DNA of 64,000 nucleotides from CAYNZP01 sp964401835 (GTDB taxonomy: Bacteria > Planctomycetota > Phycisphaerae > SM23-33): positions 124,001-188,000 of the forward strand of contig CAYNZP010000001.1 of NCBI GenBank assembly GCA_964401835.1. Direction: 5' to 3'. A model generated the notes under the pieces. That model was not told the DNA's origin, made no database searches, and saw only the letters and a program-made list of their open reading frames with translations. The position numbers were made by a program, and so were the translations under genes. This document shows positions 8,413-17,038 of the stretch, piece after piece (position 1 is the first letter of the stretch; every line of letters starts with the position of its first letter).

Positions 8413-10029
8413 ATGGCTGCTAAGCAGATGCTTTACGATACAGACGCTCGAGCCAGTATACTTGACGGCGTCAGCAAGCTGGCTTCGGCGGTTAAGGTAA
8501 CGCTCGGCCCGACAGGGCGGAACGTCCTTTTGCAGAAGAGCTTTGGCTCGCCGAAAGTAACCAAGGACGGCGTGACCGTTTCCAAGGAAATTGACCTGCC
8601 CAACCCGTTCGAGAACATGGGCGCAAAGATGGCCAACCAGGTTGCTTCGAAGACAGCAGACGTCGCCGGCGATGGCACGACCACTGCGGTAGTGCTTGCC
8701 GAGGCGATGCTGGCTGAAGGCTTCAAGCATGTCGTCGCCGGTGTGAACCCGATGGCACTGAAGCGTGGAATCGATGCCGGTGTAGCTGCGGCTGTCGAAG
8801 ACATTCAGAAACAGGCCAAGCCCGTCAAGAGCAACGACGACCTGCGAAAGGTCGCAACCGTCTCGTCCAACTGGAACACCGACATTGGCGAAATGATTGC
8901 TGAGGCGTTCGATAAGGTCGGCGCCGATGGCGTCATCACCGTTGAAGAAGGCAAGAGCCTTACAAACGAGCTGGAAGTTGTCGAAGGTATGCAGTTCGAC
9001 AAGGGCTATATCTCAGCCTACTTCGTAACCAACCCCAACACGCTTGAATGCATTCTGGAAGACCCGATCATCCTTATCCACGAGAAGAAGATTTCCTCTC
9101 TGCGTGATATGGTTCCTGTCCTGGAAAAGATTGCATCTTCCGGCAGGCCGCTGATGATTATCTCTGAAGATGTCGAAGGCGAAGCTCTTGCCGGTTTGGT
9201 AGTCAACCGCCTGCGTGGTGTACTGAAGGTTTGTGCCGTCAAGGCCCCTGCCTTTGGCGACCGCAGAAAGGCTATCCTCGGCGACATAGCTGCCCTGACT
9301 GGTGGCGAGCTTATAAGTGAAGATTTGGGCATTAAGCTGGAAAGTGTTGAGATGAGTCAGCTTGGTTCGGCCAAGAAGGTAATCATCGGCAAGGAAACAA
9401 CGACGATTATCGAAGGCGCCGGCAAGAAGAAAGACGTCAAAGCCCGCATCGAAACCATCCGCAACCAGATCGAGAAGACAACCAGCGATTATGATCGCGA
9501 AAAACTCACCGAACGCCTGGCAAGGCTGACCGGTGGCGTAGCGGTTATCAAGGCTGGTGCTGCAACCGAGACCGAGATGAAAGAACGCAAGGACCTCATC
9601 GACGACGCGATGCATGCTACACGGGCTGCAAGCGAAGAAGGTATCGTCCCTGGCGGTGGCGTTGTTTTGCTGCACACTCTGGCCGCCGTCAAGAAGGCCC
9701 GTGACAAGGCCCGCGGCGAAGAGAAGGTCGGCGTCGATATCGTAACGAAGGTTCTTTCCGCCCCGACCCGCCAGATCGTCAATAACACCGGTGAAGAAGG
9801 TGACGTAGTCGTAGCTGAGATACTCAGCAAGGGTGACAACATTGGCTACGATGCCGCGACCGGAAAGTATGTAGATATGGTCAAAGCTGGCATTATCGAC
9901 CCTGCCAAGGTCTCCCGCACTGCACTGCAGAACGCAGCTTCAGTTGCCGGGCTCGTACTGACGACCAACGTTATGGTTACCGAGTACGATGAAAAGGCCG
10001 AGGATCAGGTCGCAAACGCTGTTTGCTGA
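8413..10029 (+). CDS. groEL: Chaperonin GroEL, copy 2 (no GGM tail)
   Basis: A 538-aa second group I chaperonin, clearly paralogous to copy 1 (same TLGPTGRNVLL and GDGTTTAVVLAEAM ATP-site motifs, same GGGVVLLH return strand). It differs in that it lacks the Gly-Met tail and ends in a short acidic sequence closing with Cys (NAVC), and it has a variant VSSNWNTDIG where copy 1 has the canonical ISANNDIEVG. It follows groES by 52 nt, with a strong ribosome site (AAAGGAG). In other bacteria tail-less extra GroELs are often specialised in substrate or expression; that role here is inference. Whether the two form mixed rings cannot be judged. Confidence 0.94.
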   Translation: MAAKQMLYDTDARASILDGVSKLASAVKVTLGPTGRNVLLQKSFGSPKVTKDGVTVSKEIDLPNPFENMGAKMANQVASKTADVAGDGTTTAVVLAEAMLAEGFKHVVAGVNPMALKRGIDAGVAAAVEDIQKQAKPVKSNDDLRKVATVSSNWNTDIGEMIAEAFDKVGADGVITVEEGKSLTNELEVVEGMQFDKGYISAYFVTNPNTLECILEDPIILIHEKKISSLRDMVPVLEKIASSGRPLMIISEDVEGEALAGLVVNRLRGVLKVCAVKAPAFGDRRKAILGDIAALTGGELISEDLGIKLESVEMSQLGSAKKVIIGKETTTIIEGAGKKKDVKARIETIRNQIEKTTSDYDREKLTERLARLTGGVAVIKAGAATETEMKERKDLIDDAMHATRAASEEGIVPGGGVVLLHTLAAVKKARDKARGEEKVGVDIVTKVLSAPTRQIVNNTGEEGDVVVAEILSKGDNIGYDAATGKYVDMVKAGIIDPAKVSRTALQNAASVAGLVLTTNVMVTEYDEKAEDQVANAVC

Positions 10030-10069
10030 TTCTTTGCGGCAAAAACAACGTTTTAGGTTGAATATACAC

Positions 10070-10103
10070 AGGGGCGCTGACGATAATTGACGACAGCGCC
10101 CCT
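10070..10103 (+). terminator. Hairpin ending the groEL cluster
   Basis: AGGGGCGCTG and CAGCGCCCCT form a perfect 10-bp GC-rich stem with a 14-nt loop. Only a weak AAAATTT follows, so it may be a transcript end or processing point rather than a full intrinsic terminator. Confidence 0.6.
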
Positions 10104-10159
10104 AAAATTTGGGCCGACCAACAAAAAACAAAACCGAAAAAAACCGAAAGGAGCAAACG

Positions 10160-11086
10160 ATGATATTAATGGCGATAGTTCTATTATTGGCTGGGGTAGT
10201 TTGTTTGTTCGTTCCACAGGTGCCTCGTGTTGCAGGAGTGGTTGCGATAATTGTCGGCGTGGCCATTGGCATAGCCAGTGCCGTCGTTATAGTTCCCGCC
10301 GGACATGTCGGTGTGCCGATCCTTTTCGGTAAAGTTCAGCAGTTCCATCTTGCCGAAGGCCTGCACCTTGTTAACCCGCTTTTGGTTGTCGAAAAGATGT
10401 CGGTCCGTACGGAATTCTACACGATGTCCGTAGTTTCCGGCGAAGGACAGGTTCAGGGCGACGATTCGATTATGGTTCTCAGCAGCGACGGCTTGCAGAT
10501 GCCGCTCGATGTTACCGTCGCTTATAGACTTGTTCCGGAAGATGCTCCGTGGGTTTATAAAAACATCGGCATCAGTTACGCCGCCAAGCTTATCCGTCCA
10601 GCTTCACGGACGGCTATCCGTGAGGCGGCATCTACATTTACCGCACAGGAAGCGTATTCGATAAAACGCCAGGAGCTTGCCGAGAGCACTCAGCAACTGC
10701 TTGAAAAGCGGCTGAAAGACCTGCTCAGTAAATACGAAGATTTCACGGGTGAAGGAGTACTTATTCAGCAAGTGATGTTGCGAAATGTCGCTCTTCCGAC
10801 GAGAGTCCGCAGAGCTATCGAAGAAAAACTTTCAGCCGAGCAGGACGCCCAGAGAATGGAATTTGTCCTGGCCAAGGAAACCAAAGAGGCCGAGCGTAAG
10901 AGAATCGAAGCGGGTGGAATTGCCGATTTCCAGAAGATAGTTTCCGAAGGCATCAGTGACAAACTGTTGCAATGGAAGGGAATCGACGCGACATTGGAGA
11001 TATCGAAATCGAATAATGCCAAGGTCGTGATTATCGGTTCGGGAGATAACGGGCTTCCGGTTATCCTTAATGCGGACAAGGATTAA
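10160..11086 (+). CDS. Prohibitin/SPFH-domain membrane protein
   Basis: A 308-aa protein with two closely spaced hydrophobic segments at the N-terminus (about residues 1-22 and 26-45), then an SPFH/prohibitin domain (PAGHVGVPILFGKV through the LRPA-like ASRTAIREAAS stretch) and a long charged coiled-coil region (about residues 180-270). SPFH proteins form membrane-anchored ring or cage assemblies that chaperone or restrain membrane proteases such as FtsH. I chose the ATG at 10160 because it follows GAAAGGAG by 6 nt and puts the hydrophobic segment at the start; the 17-codon extension upstream is basic and lacks a ribosome site. It sits between chaperonin and DnaJ genes, fitting a protein-quality-control cluster. 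Confidence 0.88.
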   Translation: MILMAIVLLLAGVVCLFVPQVPRVAGVVAIIVGVAIGIASAVVIVPAGHVGVPILFGKVQQFHLAEGLHLVNPLLVVEKMSVRTEFYTMSVVSGEGQVQGDDSIMVLSSDGLQMPLDVTVAYRLVPEDAPWVYKNIGISYAAKLIRPASRTAIREAASTFTAQEAYSIKRQELAESTQQLLEKRLKDLLSKYEDFTGEGVLIQQVMLRNVALPTRVRRAIEEKLSAEQDAQRMEFVLAKETKEAERKRIEAGGIADFQKIVSEGISDKLLQWKGIDATLEISKSNNAKVVIIGSGDNGLPVILNADKD

Positions 11087-11131
11087 TCGGTGTAGAACTT
11101 TTTATTTTAAATAACTTGAAACAAGAAGTTA

Positions 11132-12292
11132 ATGTCTGACAAACGTGATTATTACGAAGTTTTAGGCATCAGCCGCACTGCAGGCGGCGAGGAGATAAAG
11201 CGCGCTTATCGCAAGTTGGCGCTTAAGTTTCATCCCGATAATTACAAGGGTGACAAGGCTGACGGCGAGAAGAAGTTCAAAGAGCTTGCAGAAGCCTACG
11301 AGGTCCTGTCCGATTCTGTGAAGCGCCAGCGGTACGACCAGTTCGGCCACGCCGGCCTGCGAGGCGCGGGCGTACACGACTTTTCGTCGATGGGCTTTGG
11401 CGATATCTTCTCAATGTTCGACGATATTTTCGGCGGGATTGGCTTTGGTGGACGAGCCGCACAAAGGCCTGATCGCGGTCTGGATCTGGAAACGGAAGTA
11501 GAACTCAGCCTCGAACAGATTGCTACCGGCATCGACCACACCCTCGAGTTTGAGCGCATGGATCTTTGCGACACATGTAGCGGCAAGGGCTCCAGGCCGG
11601 GCACCGAACCACAGAAGTGTTCTAACTGTGGGGGTTATGGCCAGCTCCAACAGCAGGTTCAGGGCTTTTTCGGTATGAGTGTTCGTGTAATGCCCTGCCC
11701 CAAATGCAAAGGTAAGGGAACCATCATAACCGACCCCTGTAAAGATTGCCGGGGCAGCGGCCGGAGGAAGAAAAAACGCGTTCTCTCCCTCCACATTCCA
11801 GCCGGAGTCCATCACGGACAGGTCGTGAGGATGCGAGGCGAAGGCGAACCAAACACCAGCGGGACGTCCCGGGGCGACCTTCATTGTTATGTTATTGTCC
11901 GAAAGCACCCGTTCCTGCAGCGTCACAACGATGATCTTATCTGCCAGGTGCCGATAGGTTTTTCCACCGCGGCCATTGGCGGCAAAATAGAAGTTCCGAC
12001 ACTCAAGGGGCCTGAAGAAATCGAAGTGCCCGCCGGAACCCAGAACGGCGACGTTATAACGATGAAACAGAAGGGGCTGCCGTCGCCAAGGTCCAGGCGT
12101 AATGGCGACCAGCACGTTCAGGTATTTATCGAGGTCCCTAGAAAACTTTCCAAAAAGCAGAAAGACCTGCTGGAGCAGTACGCCAAGACCGAAGAAGCGA
12201 ACATCACCCCTGAACGGAAGAACTTCTTTGACAAGCTGAAGAAATATTTCTCTGCAATCCTGGTATCGGCGTTTAGCTGGTTATGGATGTAG
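11132..12292 (+). CDS. dnaJ: Chaperone DnaJ
   Basis: A 386-aa type I J-protein, the co-chaperone that delivers substrates to DnaK and stimulates its ATPase. It has a J domain with HPD at residues 34-36, a Gly/Phe-rich linker (FGDIFSMFDDIFGG), a four-repeat zinc centre (CDTCSGKG, CSNCGGYG, CPKCKGKG, CKDCRGSG) and two C-terminal beta domains. Odd: the last 15 residues are hydrophobic (AILVSAFSWLWM), unlike the usual polar tail, suggesting membrane or substrate contact. It is followed 16 nt later by grpE. No dnaK is in the window. Confidence 0.95.
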   Translation: MSDKRDYYEVLGISRTAGGEEIKRAYRKLALKFHPDNYKGDKADGEKKFKELAEAYEVLSDSVKRQRYDQFGHAGLRGAGVHDFSSMGFGDIFSMFDDIFGGIGFGGRAAQRPDRGLDLETEVELSLEQIATGIDHTLEFERMDLCDTCSGKGSRPGTEPQKCSNCGGYGQLQQQVQGFFGMSVRVMPCPKCKGKGTIITDPCKDCRGSGRRKKKRVLSLHIPAGVHHGQVVRMRGEGEPNTSGTSRGDLHCYVIVRKHPFLQRHNDDLICQVPIGFSTAAIGGKIEVPTLKGPEEIEVPAGTQNGDVITMKQKGLPSPRSRRNGDQHVQVFIEVPRKLSKKQKDLLEQYAKTEEANITPERKNFFDKLKKYFSAILVSAFSWLWM

Positions 12293-12308
12293 CAGTTGAG
12301 GATACACG

Positions 12309-12878
12309 ATGACGAAAAAGAAGAAACACAAAGCTGAAGAACCTAAAACGCAGGAAACCGTCGAGCCCAAGGCCGCCAAGGAAACACCTGAGGGCATCAA
12401 GGCGGAACGGGATGATCTTTTTGCAAGGCTTCAGAGGGTTTCGGCTGATTATCTTAACTATCAAAAACGAGTCCAGAAGGATATCGCTCAGGCACGCGAG
12501 TTTTCAAATGAGCAGCTGATAAAGGAGCTTCTTGGCGTTTTGGACGATATGGAAAGAGCCCTGGATGCCGCAAGGGCCAATCACGACGAGGACGATCCGC
12601 TTCTTACAGGAATGCAACTGGTGCACAATAAGGCAATTGATACGCTCGGGAAATTTGGCGTCAGCATAATCGAGGCCGAAGGCGAGCACTTCGACCCGGA
12701 AAAGCACTTGGCTCTGATGCAGCAGCCCACCGATGAGCATCCTCCAATGACGGTCCTTCAGGAGCTACAGAGGGGTTACCAGCTCAAAGGCAGGACAATC
12801 AGACCTAGTTCTGTTATAGTTTCTACCGCCCCGGAAGAAAAAGAAGACGAAGATATCCAGGGCGAGGAGAGTAACTGA
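12309..12878 (+). CDS. grpE: Nucleotide exchange factor GrpE
   Basis: A 189-aa protein with a charged, disordered N-terminus, a long coiled coil (DDLFARLQRVSADYLNYQKR...), and the C-terminal beta domain with the hallmark QKGYQL-like sequence, here ELQRGYQLKGRTIRPSSVIVS. It releases ADP from DnaK as a dimer and acts as a thermosensor. It is encoded directly after dnaJ and its stop codon overlaps the ATG of the next gene (TGATG), so all three are one transcript. Confidence 0.94.
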   Translation: MTKKKKHKAEEPKTQETVEPKAAKETPEGIKAERDDLFARLQRVSADYLNYQKRVQKDIAQAREFSNEQLIKELLGVLDDMERALDAARANHDEDDPLLTGMQLVHNKAIDTLGKFGVSIIEAEGEHFDPEKHLALMQQPTDEHPPMTVLQELQRGYQLKGRTIRPSSVIVSTAPEEKEDEDIQGEESN

Positions 12879-13180
12879 TGCCGACATACGATTATGAATG
12901 CCAGGCTTGCGGACATGGCTTTGAGAAGTTTCATTCTATAACCGCCTCTCCCATAAAAAAATGCCCGGATTGCGGCAAGATGAAGGTAAAAAGACTTATT
13001 GGGACAGGAGCGGGCGTCATCTTCAAGGGTAGCGGCTTTTATCAGACAGACTACCGTAGCGATTCCTACAATAAGGCTGCCGAAAAAGACAAAAAACCCA
13101 CCTCAACGAAAAGCGATTCGTCAAAATCTTCGGATTCGAAAAACAATTCCAGCAAATCAGCCAAAAAAGACGATAAATAA
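12878..13180 (+). CDS. FmdB-family zinc-ribbon protein
   Basis: A 100-aa protein with the FmdB signature: MPTYDYECQACGHGFEKFHSI, then CPDCGK and the conserved KVKRLIGTGAGVIFKGSGFY segment, giving one four-Cys zinc ribbon in residues 1-45. The last 40 residues are a Lys/Ser-rich, low-complexity tail, probably disordered. FmdB proteins are small putative regulators of unknown mechanism, often found beside stress genes. The start overlaps the grpE stop by 1 nt, so it is co-translated with grpE. Confidence 0.88.
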   Translation: MPTYDYECQACGHGFEKFHSITASPIKKCPDCGKMKVKRLIGTGAGVIFKGSGFYQTDYRSDSYNKAAEKDKKPTSTKSDSSKSSDSKNNSSKSAKKDDK

Positions 13181-13217
13181 CGGGTTCCCGAAAGGCTCTT
13201 AAGTTATCGGAAAAACC

Positions 13218-13289
13218 TTTGCACCGCGAAGAGGACGAAATATAATCCCTCTCGGGACAAGAGAATAAACATCGTTCTTTAAAAGAACG
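13218..13289 (+). promoter_or_regulatory. Promoter and palindrome upstream of the 606-aa membrane protein
   Basis: TTTGCA (13218-13223), 17 bp, TATAAT (13241-13246) is a strong sigma70-type promoter. The expected start is near 13253, and a 17-nt palindrome, CGTTCTTT-A-AAAGAACG (13273-13289), lies in the leader 30 nt before the gene, where it could be an operator or a leader hairpin. Confidence 0.65.
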
Positions 13290-13316
13290 TTCATATCGCA
13301 TTGAAAGGGACAAGTT

Positions 13317-15137
13317 ATGGCCGACGAACAACACGAAATTCGAGCAGTCAATTGGAGCGAAGTGTTCAGTTTCGCGCATATATTCAAGAGTTTTCGGATG
13401 GCTATCCATCCCAGCAAGCTCGCACTGGCCCTGACAGCCATTGTCGCGATTTGCATTCTGGGTATGGTTCTTGACAGCATCTGGTGCGTGGGCGGCGGCT
13501 ATGCCCAGACAGGCGAGATTAATAACCACTTCGAAATGTCGAACACCGCGTTCGATAAGAGTAAAGCCCAATGGAAAGAGTCTCGCCCGGCAAAGGTAGC
13601 GGCTCTGTATAACGGCTCGGTCAGGACTATTGATCGATACTGGGCGGAGTTGGGCGGAAAAATTACACCCGGCGGTGAGTTTTCCAAGGCTTTTATTGCC
13701 GAACTCGATGAGATAAAAAAAGAGGATCGACACGCTGACCTCAGTTATGACAAGATCCTCGAAAGTTCCAAAAAGGACTGGTCCGAAGTCCTTGACGATG
13801 CGGGTAAGATTTTCAATAAAGAAATAAAAACGATCGATGAAATGATCGAGGCTAGCTCTGACGAGGCCAACGAAACTGCAAAGCATGCCGACGACGAGGC
13901 AAAGGCAAAGGAACAACTCGAAAATGATCGGCAGCAGGCCAACATTGCCCTTACCGGCATAAAAGTCGATTTCGAAAGAGACAAATTGGTCATTCAGGGC
14001 CAGGGCATCTTCTCCAGCTTTATGAATTATGAGTCCAAATGTGTCCGCCGAGCTGTTGACGCTGTCGTTGGCGGCAAGATTTTCAGCGGAATGAGCCAAT
14101 ACAGGCGTATTATGGAATCAAAATCCGTAACGCCAGCTTCGGTCGTAACAGAGCCCTTTAAGGCACCTGCCCCTGCAAACGAGGCACCCGGATTCATCTA
14201 TTACACACTAATGGCCGCCAACGGTTTTGCCTGGTTGATTACGGAGCACTACGTCTATGCAGCTATCTTCCTGATTGTGGGCTTGGCGATTGTCTCCCTG
14301 TTCGGTGGAGCTATCTATCGTATCGCTGCACTTCACGCAGCCCGCGAAGAAAAGATTTCCATCATGCAGGCGTTGAGCTTCTCGCTGAGCAAGTTCTTCA
14401 GCTTCTACACCGCCCCGCTTATCCCGATAGCGATTATCCTGTTTATCGGGCTATTGCTGATTATTGGCGGTCTAATTATTAATTTACCCTACGTTGGAGA
14501 GATTGTCGGCGGCGTGCTGTTCTTCCTGGCACTGATCGGAGGGTTGGTCGCGGCGTTCCTGCTGATAGGTTTGGTTACCGGAGTCGGCCTGATGTACCCG
14601 ACGATAGCCGTCGAAGGTTCCGACAGCTTTGACGCCATCAGCCGAAGCTTCTCGTATATTTTCTCCAAGCCATGGCGAGCGGCGATGTACGGTCTGGTCG
14701 CTTTGGTTTATGGTTCCATAACATACCTGTTCGTCAGGTTCTTCGCTTATCTTGCACTGACGATTACGCACTTCTTTGTCAAGATTGGCGTAGGTGTCGG
14801 CGGGGATAAACTTGGCGAAGGTGCCGACAAGTTAGACGTTATGTGGACTGCCCCGCAGCTTGACCGTCTCTTCGGCCAGTTCAGCTGGGAGGCGATGAGC
14901 GGTGGCGAGTCGATAGGTGCGGTTTTGATAGGCATCTGGGTATTCCTGGTTGCCGCACTTGTCGCTGCCTATCTGGTCAGCTACCTCTCCAGCAGCTTGA
15001 CGGTAGTCTACTATCTGCTGCGTCAGAAAGTTGATGCCACCGACCTTGATGATGTCTACGTCGAGGAAACCGAAGAAGAGATTGAAGAAGAGATCGAAGA
15101 AACCCAGGGCGAGCAGGAGCAACCTGCTGAGAGTTAA
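13317..15137 (+). CDS. Large multi-pass membrane protein, function unknown
   Basis: A 606-aa protein with a layout I can describe but not name. Residues ~35-60 are one hydrophobic segment, followed by a ~230-residue hydrophilic region rich in charged helices (likely extracytoplasmic, with a coiled-coil DDEAKAKEQLENDRQQ stretch). After that come about six membrane segments (residues ~300-560), with a conserved-looking motif ALHAAREEKISIMQALSFSLSKF that resembles the amphipathic loop of DUF975/glycerophosphoryl-like integral proteins. The last 35 residues are extremely acidic (EETEEEIEEEIEET). It has its own strong promoter and terminator, so is a single-gene unit. Confidence 0.8.
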   Translation: MADEQHEIRAVNWSEVFSFAHIFKSFRMAIHPSKLALALTAIVAICILGMVLDSIWCVGGGYAQTGEINNHFEMSNTAFDKSKAQWKESRPAKVAALYNGSVRTIDRYWAELGGKITPGGEFSKAFIAELDEIKKEDRHADLSYDKILESSKKDWSEVLDDAGKIFNKEIKTIDEMIEASSDEANETAKHADDEAKAKEQLENDRQQANIALTGIKVDFERDKLVIQGQGIFSSFMNYESKCVRRAVDAVVGGKIFSGMSQYRRIMESKSVTPASVVTEPFKAPAPANEAPGFIYYTLMAANGFAWLITEHYVYAAIFLIVGLAIVSLFGGAIYRIAALHAAREEKISIMQALSFSLSKFFSFYTAPLIPIAIILFIGLLLIIGGLIINLPYVGEIVGGVLFFLALIGGLVAAFLLIGLVTGVGLMYPTIAVEGSDSFDAISRSFSYIFSKPWRAAMYGLVALVYGSITYLFVRFFAYLALTITHFFVKIGVGVGGDKLGEGADKLDVMWTAPQLDRLFGQFSWEAMSGGESIGAVLIGIWVFLVAALVAAYLVSYLSSSLTVVYYLLRQKVDATDLDDVYVEETEEEIEEEIEETQGEQEQPAES

Positions 15138-15161
15138 TACCTGCTGTAAGAATCAGACACT

Positions 15162-15197
15162 AAAGGGTCGCAATTTCACCAGTTGCGGCCCTTTTTA
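15162..15197 (+). terminator. Terminator between convergent genes
   Basis: AAAGGGTCGCAA pairs with TTGCGGCCCTTT (one wobble), followed by TTTATTT. It ends the membrane-protein gene and lies directly beside the stop codon of the convergent dgt gene. Confidence 0.8.
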
Positions 15198-15198
15198 T

Positions 15199-16350
15199 TT
15201 ACAGATTTTTTTTGTGCTCGTTTTTACAGAACCTGTCAGTCATTCCCGCGATGTAGTCGCAAATGACGCGATGCAGGCCATCGTTTTGTGTTCTGCTTTG
15301 ATATCGCTGAGGGAGCAGTTTGGGTTCTGCTAAATATGACTCGAATAAGCTAGAGATAACTATTTTTGAAGAGTTTTCCTGCTCGTGGCTTCTCGGGTTC
15401 AGATAGACATTATTGAGTAGGAAATTCTGCATCTGATCAACAGATCGTCTCATCGAATCGGAAAAGCCGACAATTTTCCTGCCAGCCTTTCGTACCGTAT
15501 CGAGTGAGTCGATATTCATCTTTTTAATTTTCGCAACCGTGCTGCTTATCAAGTCATCAGCCATTACCGCTAAAACTGCCTTGCAGGCTCGGATGCGCTT
15601 GTGAATTTCGCTGGCGTCCGGCTCCCCGGTTTCGGCAATTTTCATAGCCAGGTTCCATAACTCAAGCCCGGCAAGCTGGTCGGTAGTAATCCAGCCGGAT
15701 GCAAGCGAATCTTCCAGGTCGGCTGATGTGTAAGCTATCTCGTCAGCCAGGTCGACGATTTGCCCTTCAAGCGGCGCCCCAAGTTCTGCGTCAAAATCTT
15801 CGCAGATCGGACTGTCGTAGCGCGTCTCGTGTTTGGCGATGCACTCGCGGACTACATGTGTAAGATTAAGCCCGCGGAACCTCGGATATGGATGTTCGAG
15901 ATAATCCACAACCCGCAGCGATTGGCGGTTATGCTCGAAATGTCCATGCTCGCTCATTAATTCATCAAGCACAGCTTCGCCGCTATGTCCGAACGGCGGA
16001 TGGCCGAGGTCGTGGGCCAGTGCAACCGTTTCTATAAGGTCTTCGTTAAGTCGCAACGCCCTGCCGATGTCCCTGGCTATCTGGGCCACTTCTATAGTGT
16101 GTGTCAGCCGCGTACGGAAATGATCGTGCTCGTGCGGGACGAATACCTGCGTCTTGAAATCAAGCCGCCTAAAGGCAGAGCAATGGATTACCCTGTCTCT
16201 GTCGCGCTGAAAGCAGGACCGGTAATCATGGTCGCCTTCGGAAAACTTCCTCCCCCCGTTGTGGCTTTCACCAACAGCGTACCCAGCCAGCCAGACCTGT
16301 TGGCTGTGTTCAAAGTTCTTGCGGGGAGATAGCGATTCGGGCCGAGTCAT
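15199..16350 (-). CDS. dgt: dGTPase-like HD phosphohydrolase
   Basis: A 383-aa deoxyguanosinetriphosphate triphosphohydrolase-like protein, which hydrolyses dNTPs to nucleosides and tripolyphosphate. The HD metal site is intact: His84 in RLTHTIEVAQ and His113-Asp114 in AHDLGHPPFGHSGE, and the family motif FRRLDFKTQVFVPHEHDHFRTR precedes it. Length matches the short bacterial dgt2 class. It overlaps the upstream HIT gene by 1 nt (TAATG), so the two are co-transcribed. It could limit dNTP pools, or deplete them during phage infection as some HD dNTPases do; nothing here favours the latter. Confidence 0.92.
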   Translation of the reverse strand: MTRPESLSPRKNFEHSQQVWLAGYAVGESHNGGRKFSEGDHDYRSCFQRDRDRVIHCSAFRRLDFKTQVFVPHEHDHFRTRLTHTIEVAQIARDIGRALRLNEDLIETVALAHDLGHPPFGHSGEAVLDELMSEHGHFEHNRQSLRVVDYLEHPYPRFRGLNLTHVVRECIAKHETRYDSPICEDFDAELGAPLEGQIVDLADEIAYTSADLEDSLASGWITTDQLAGLELWNLAMKIAETGEPDASEIHKRIRACKAVLAVMADDLISSTVAKIKKMNIDSLDTVRKAGRKIVGFSDSMRRSVDQMQNFLLNNVYLNPRSHEQENSSKIVISSLFESYLAEPKLLPQRYQSRTQNDGLHRVICDYIAGMTDRFCKNEHKKNL

Positions 16351-16892
16351 TATTGGCTGGCTTTCGGCAGGTTCAGCTTTTCGCCGCTTTTGCGGAGCAG
16401 GTCGTAAAGTTCTTCAAGAGATTGTGAGATAACCCTCGAGCCTCCAAAAACAGCCATGAAATTTGTATCGCCTTGCCATCTCGGCACGATGTGTAAGTGA
16501 ATATGGTCCGGCAGGCCGGCACCTGCGCAGCGATTGATATTCATGCCTATATTAAATCCGTGTGCTCGTATCGCGCGGGTCAGGATTTTCTGTATATCGC
16601 GCATGAAGCCGAACATCTCCAGCATTGTTTGCTCATCGAGCTTATCGAGATCGCCCACGTGATCGTAAGGAGCGATCATGGTATGTCCGCCTGTGTAGGG
16701 GAAGCGGTTGAGCATGGCGAAGCTTCTCTTGCCGCGCCAGAGGACAAAATTCTCCTTGTCCTTCTCGATTTCGTCGCGATATCTGCACATAAAACACTCA
16801 CCTTCACCTTCGGAAAGCGAGTTGATATATTCGATTCGCCACGGCGCCCAGATATTTTTGCTGCGTTCTGTACTTTCGCTTTTTTTGCTCAT
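16350..16892 (-). CDS. HIT-family nucleotide hydrolase/phosphorylase
   Basis: A 180-aa protein of the histidine-triad superfamily, of the branch with an N-terminal zinc Cys pair (ECFMCRY) and triad HIHLH (His130, 132, 134) followed by VPRW. Such proteins cleave or phosphorolyse dinucleoside polyphosphates such as Ap4A. I chose the ATG at 16892: a TTGAGT-N17-TATATT promoter ends 8 nt before it, so the mRNA should start at or next to this ATG, and no ribosome site is present. An upstream in-frame GTG at 16910 would lie inside that promoter. It is coupled to dgt, pairing two nucleotide-hydrolysing enzymes. Confidence 0.9.
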   Translation of the reverse strand: MSKKSESTERSKNIWAPWRIEYINSLSEGEGECFMCRYRDEIEKDKENFVLWRGKRSFAMLNRFPYTGGHTMIAPYDHVGDLDKLDEQTMLEMFGFMRDIQKILTRAIRAHGFNIGMNINRCAGAGLPDHIHLHIVPRWQGDTNFMAVFGGSRVISQSLEELYDLLRKSGEKLNLPKASQ

Positions 16893-16900
16893 AAAAAGTG

Positions 16901-16929
16901 AATATAACACCCTTGCAGGGCAAACTCAA
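16901..16929 (-). promoter_or_regulatory. HIT-dgt promoter, leaderless arrangement
   Basis: Minus strand TTGAGT (16929-16924), 17 bp, TATATT (16906-16901), then 8 nt to the ATG. Confidence 0.7.
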
Positions 16930-16955
16930 CCGACAGGATAGACCCTTAATGCGGT

Positions 16956-16984
16956 TTGACGAAATCGCGGTTTGGCGGTAAGAT
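16956..16984 (+). promoter_or_regulatory. Promoter of the pseudo-receiver/GGDEF operon
   Basis: TTGACG, 17 bp, TAAGAT, divergent from the HIT-dgt promoter; the two -35 boxes are about 27 bp apart. Confidence 0.7.
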
Positions 16985-17038
16985 AGACTTAACTGGAGGC
17001 TCTCTTTAAATTTGTGTTTTTACAAGAAGGCACCTCGT

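Noticed and set aside
13023..14099. 358-codon minus-strand frame
   Set aside because: Antisense shadow of the FmdB-like and membrane-protein genes, no start signal and no family.
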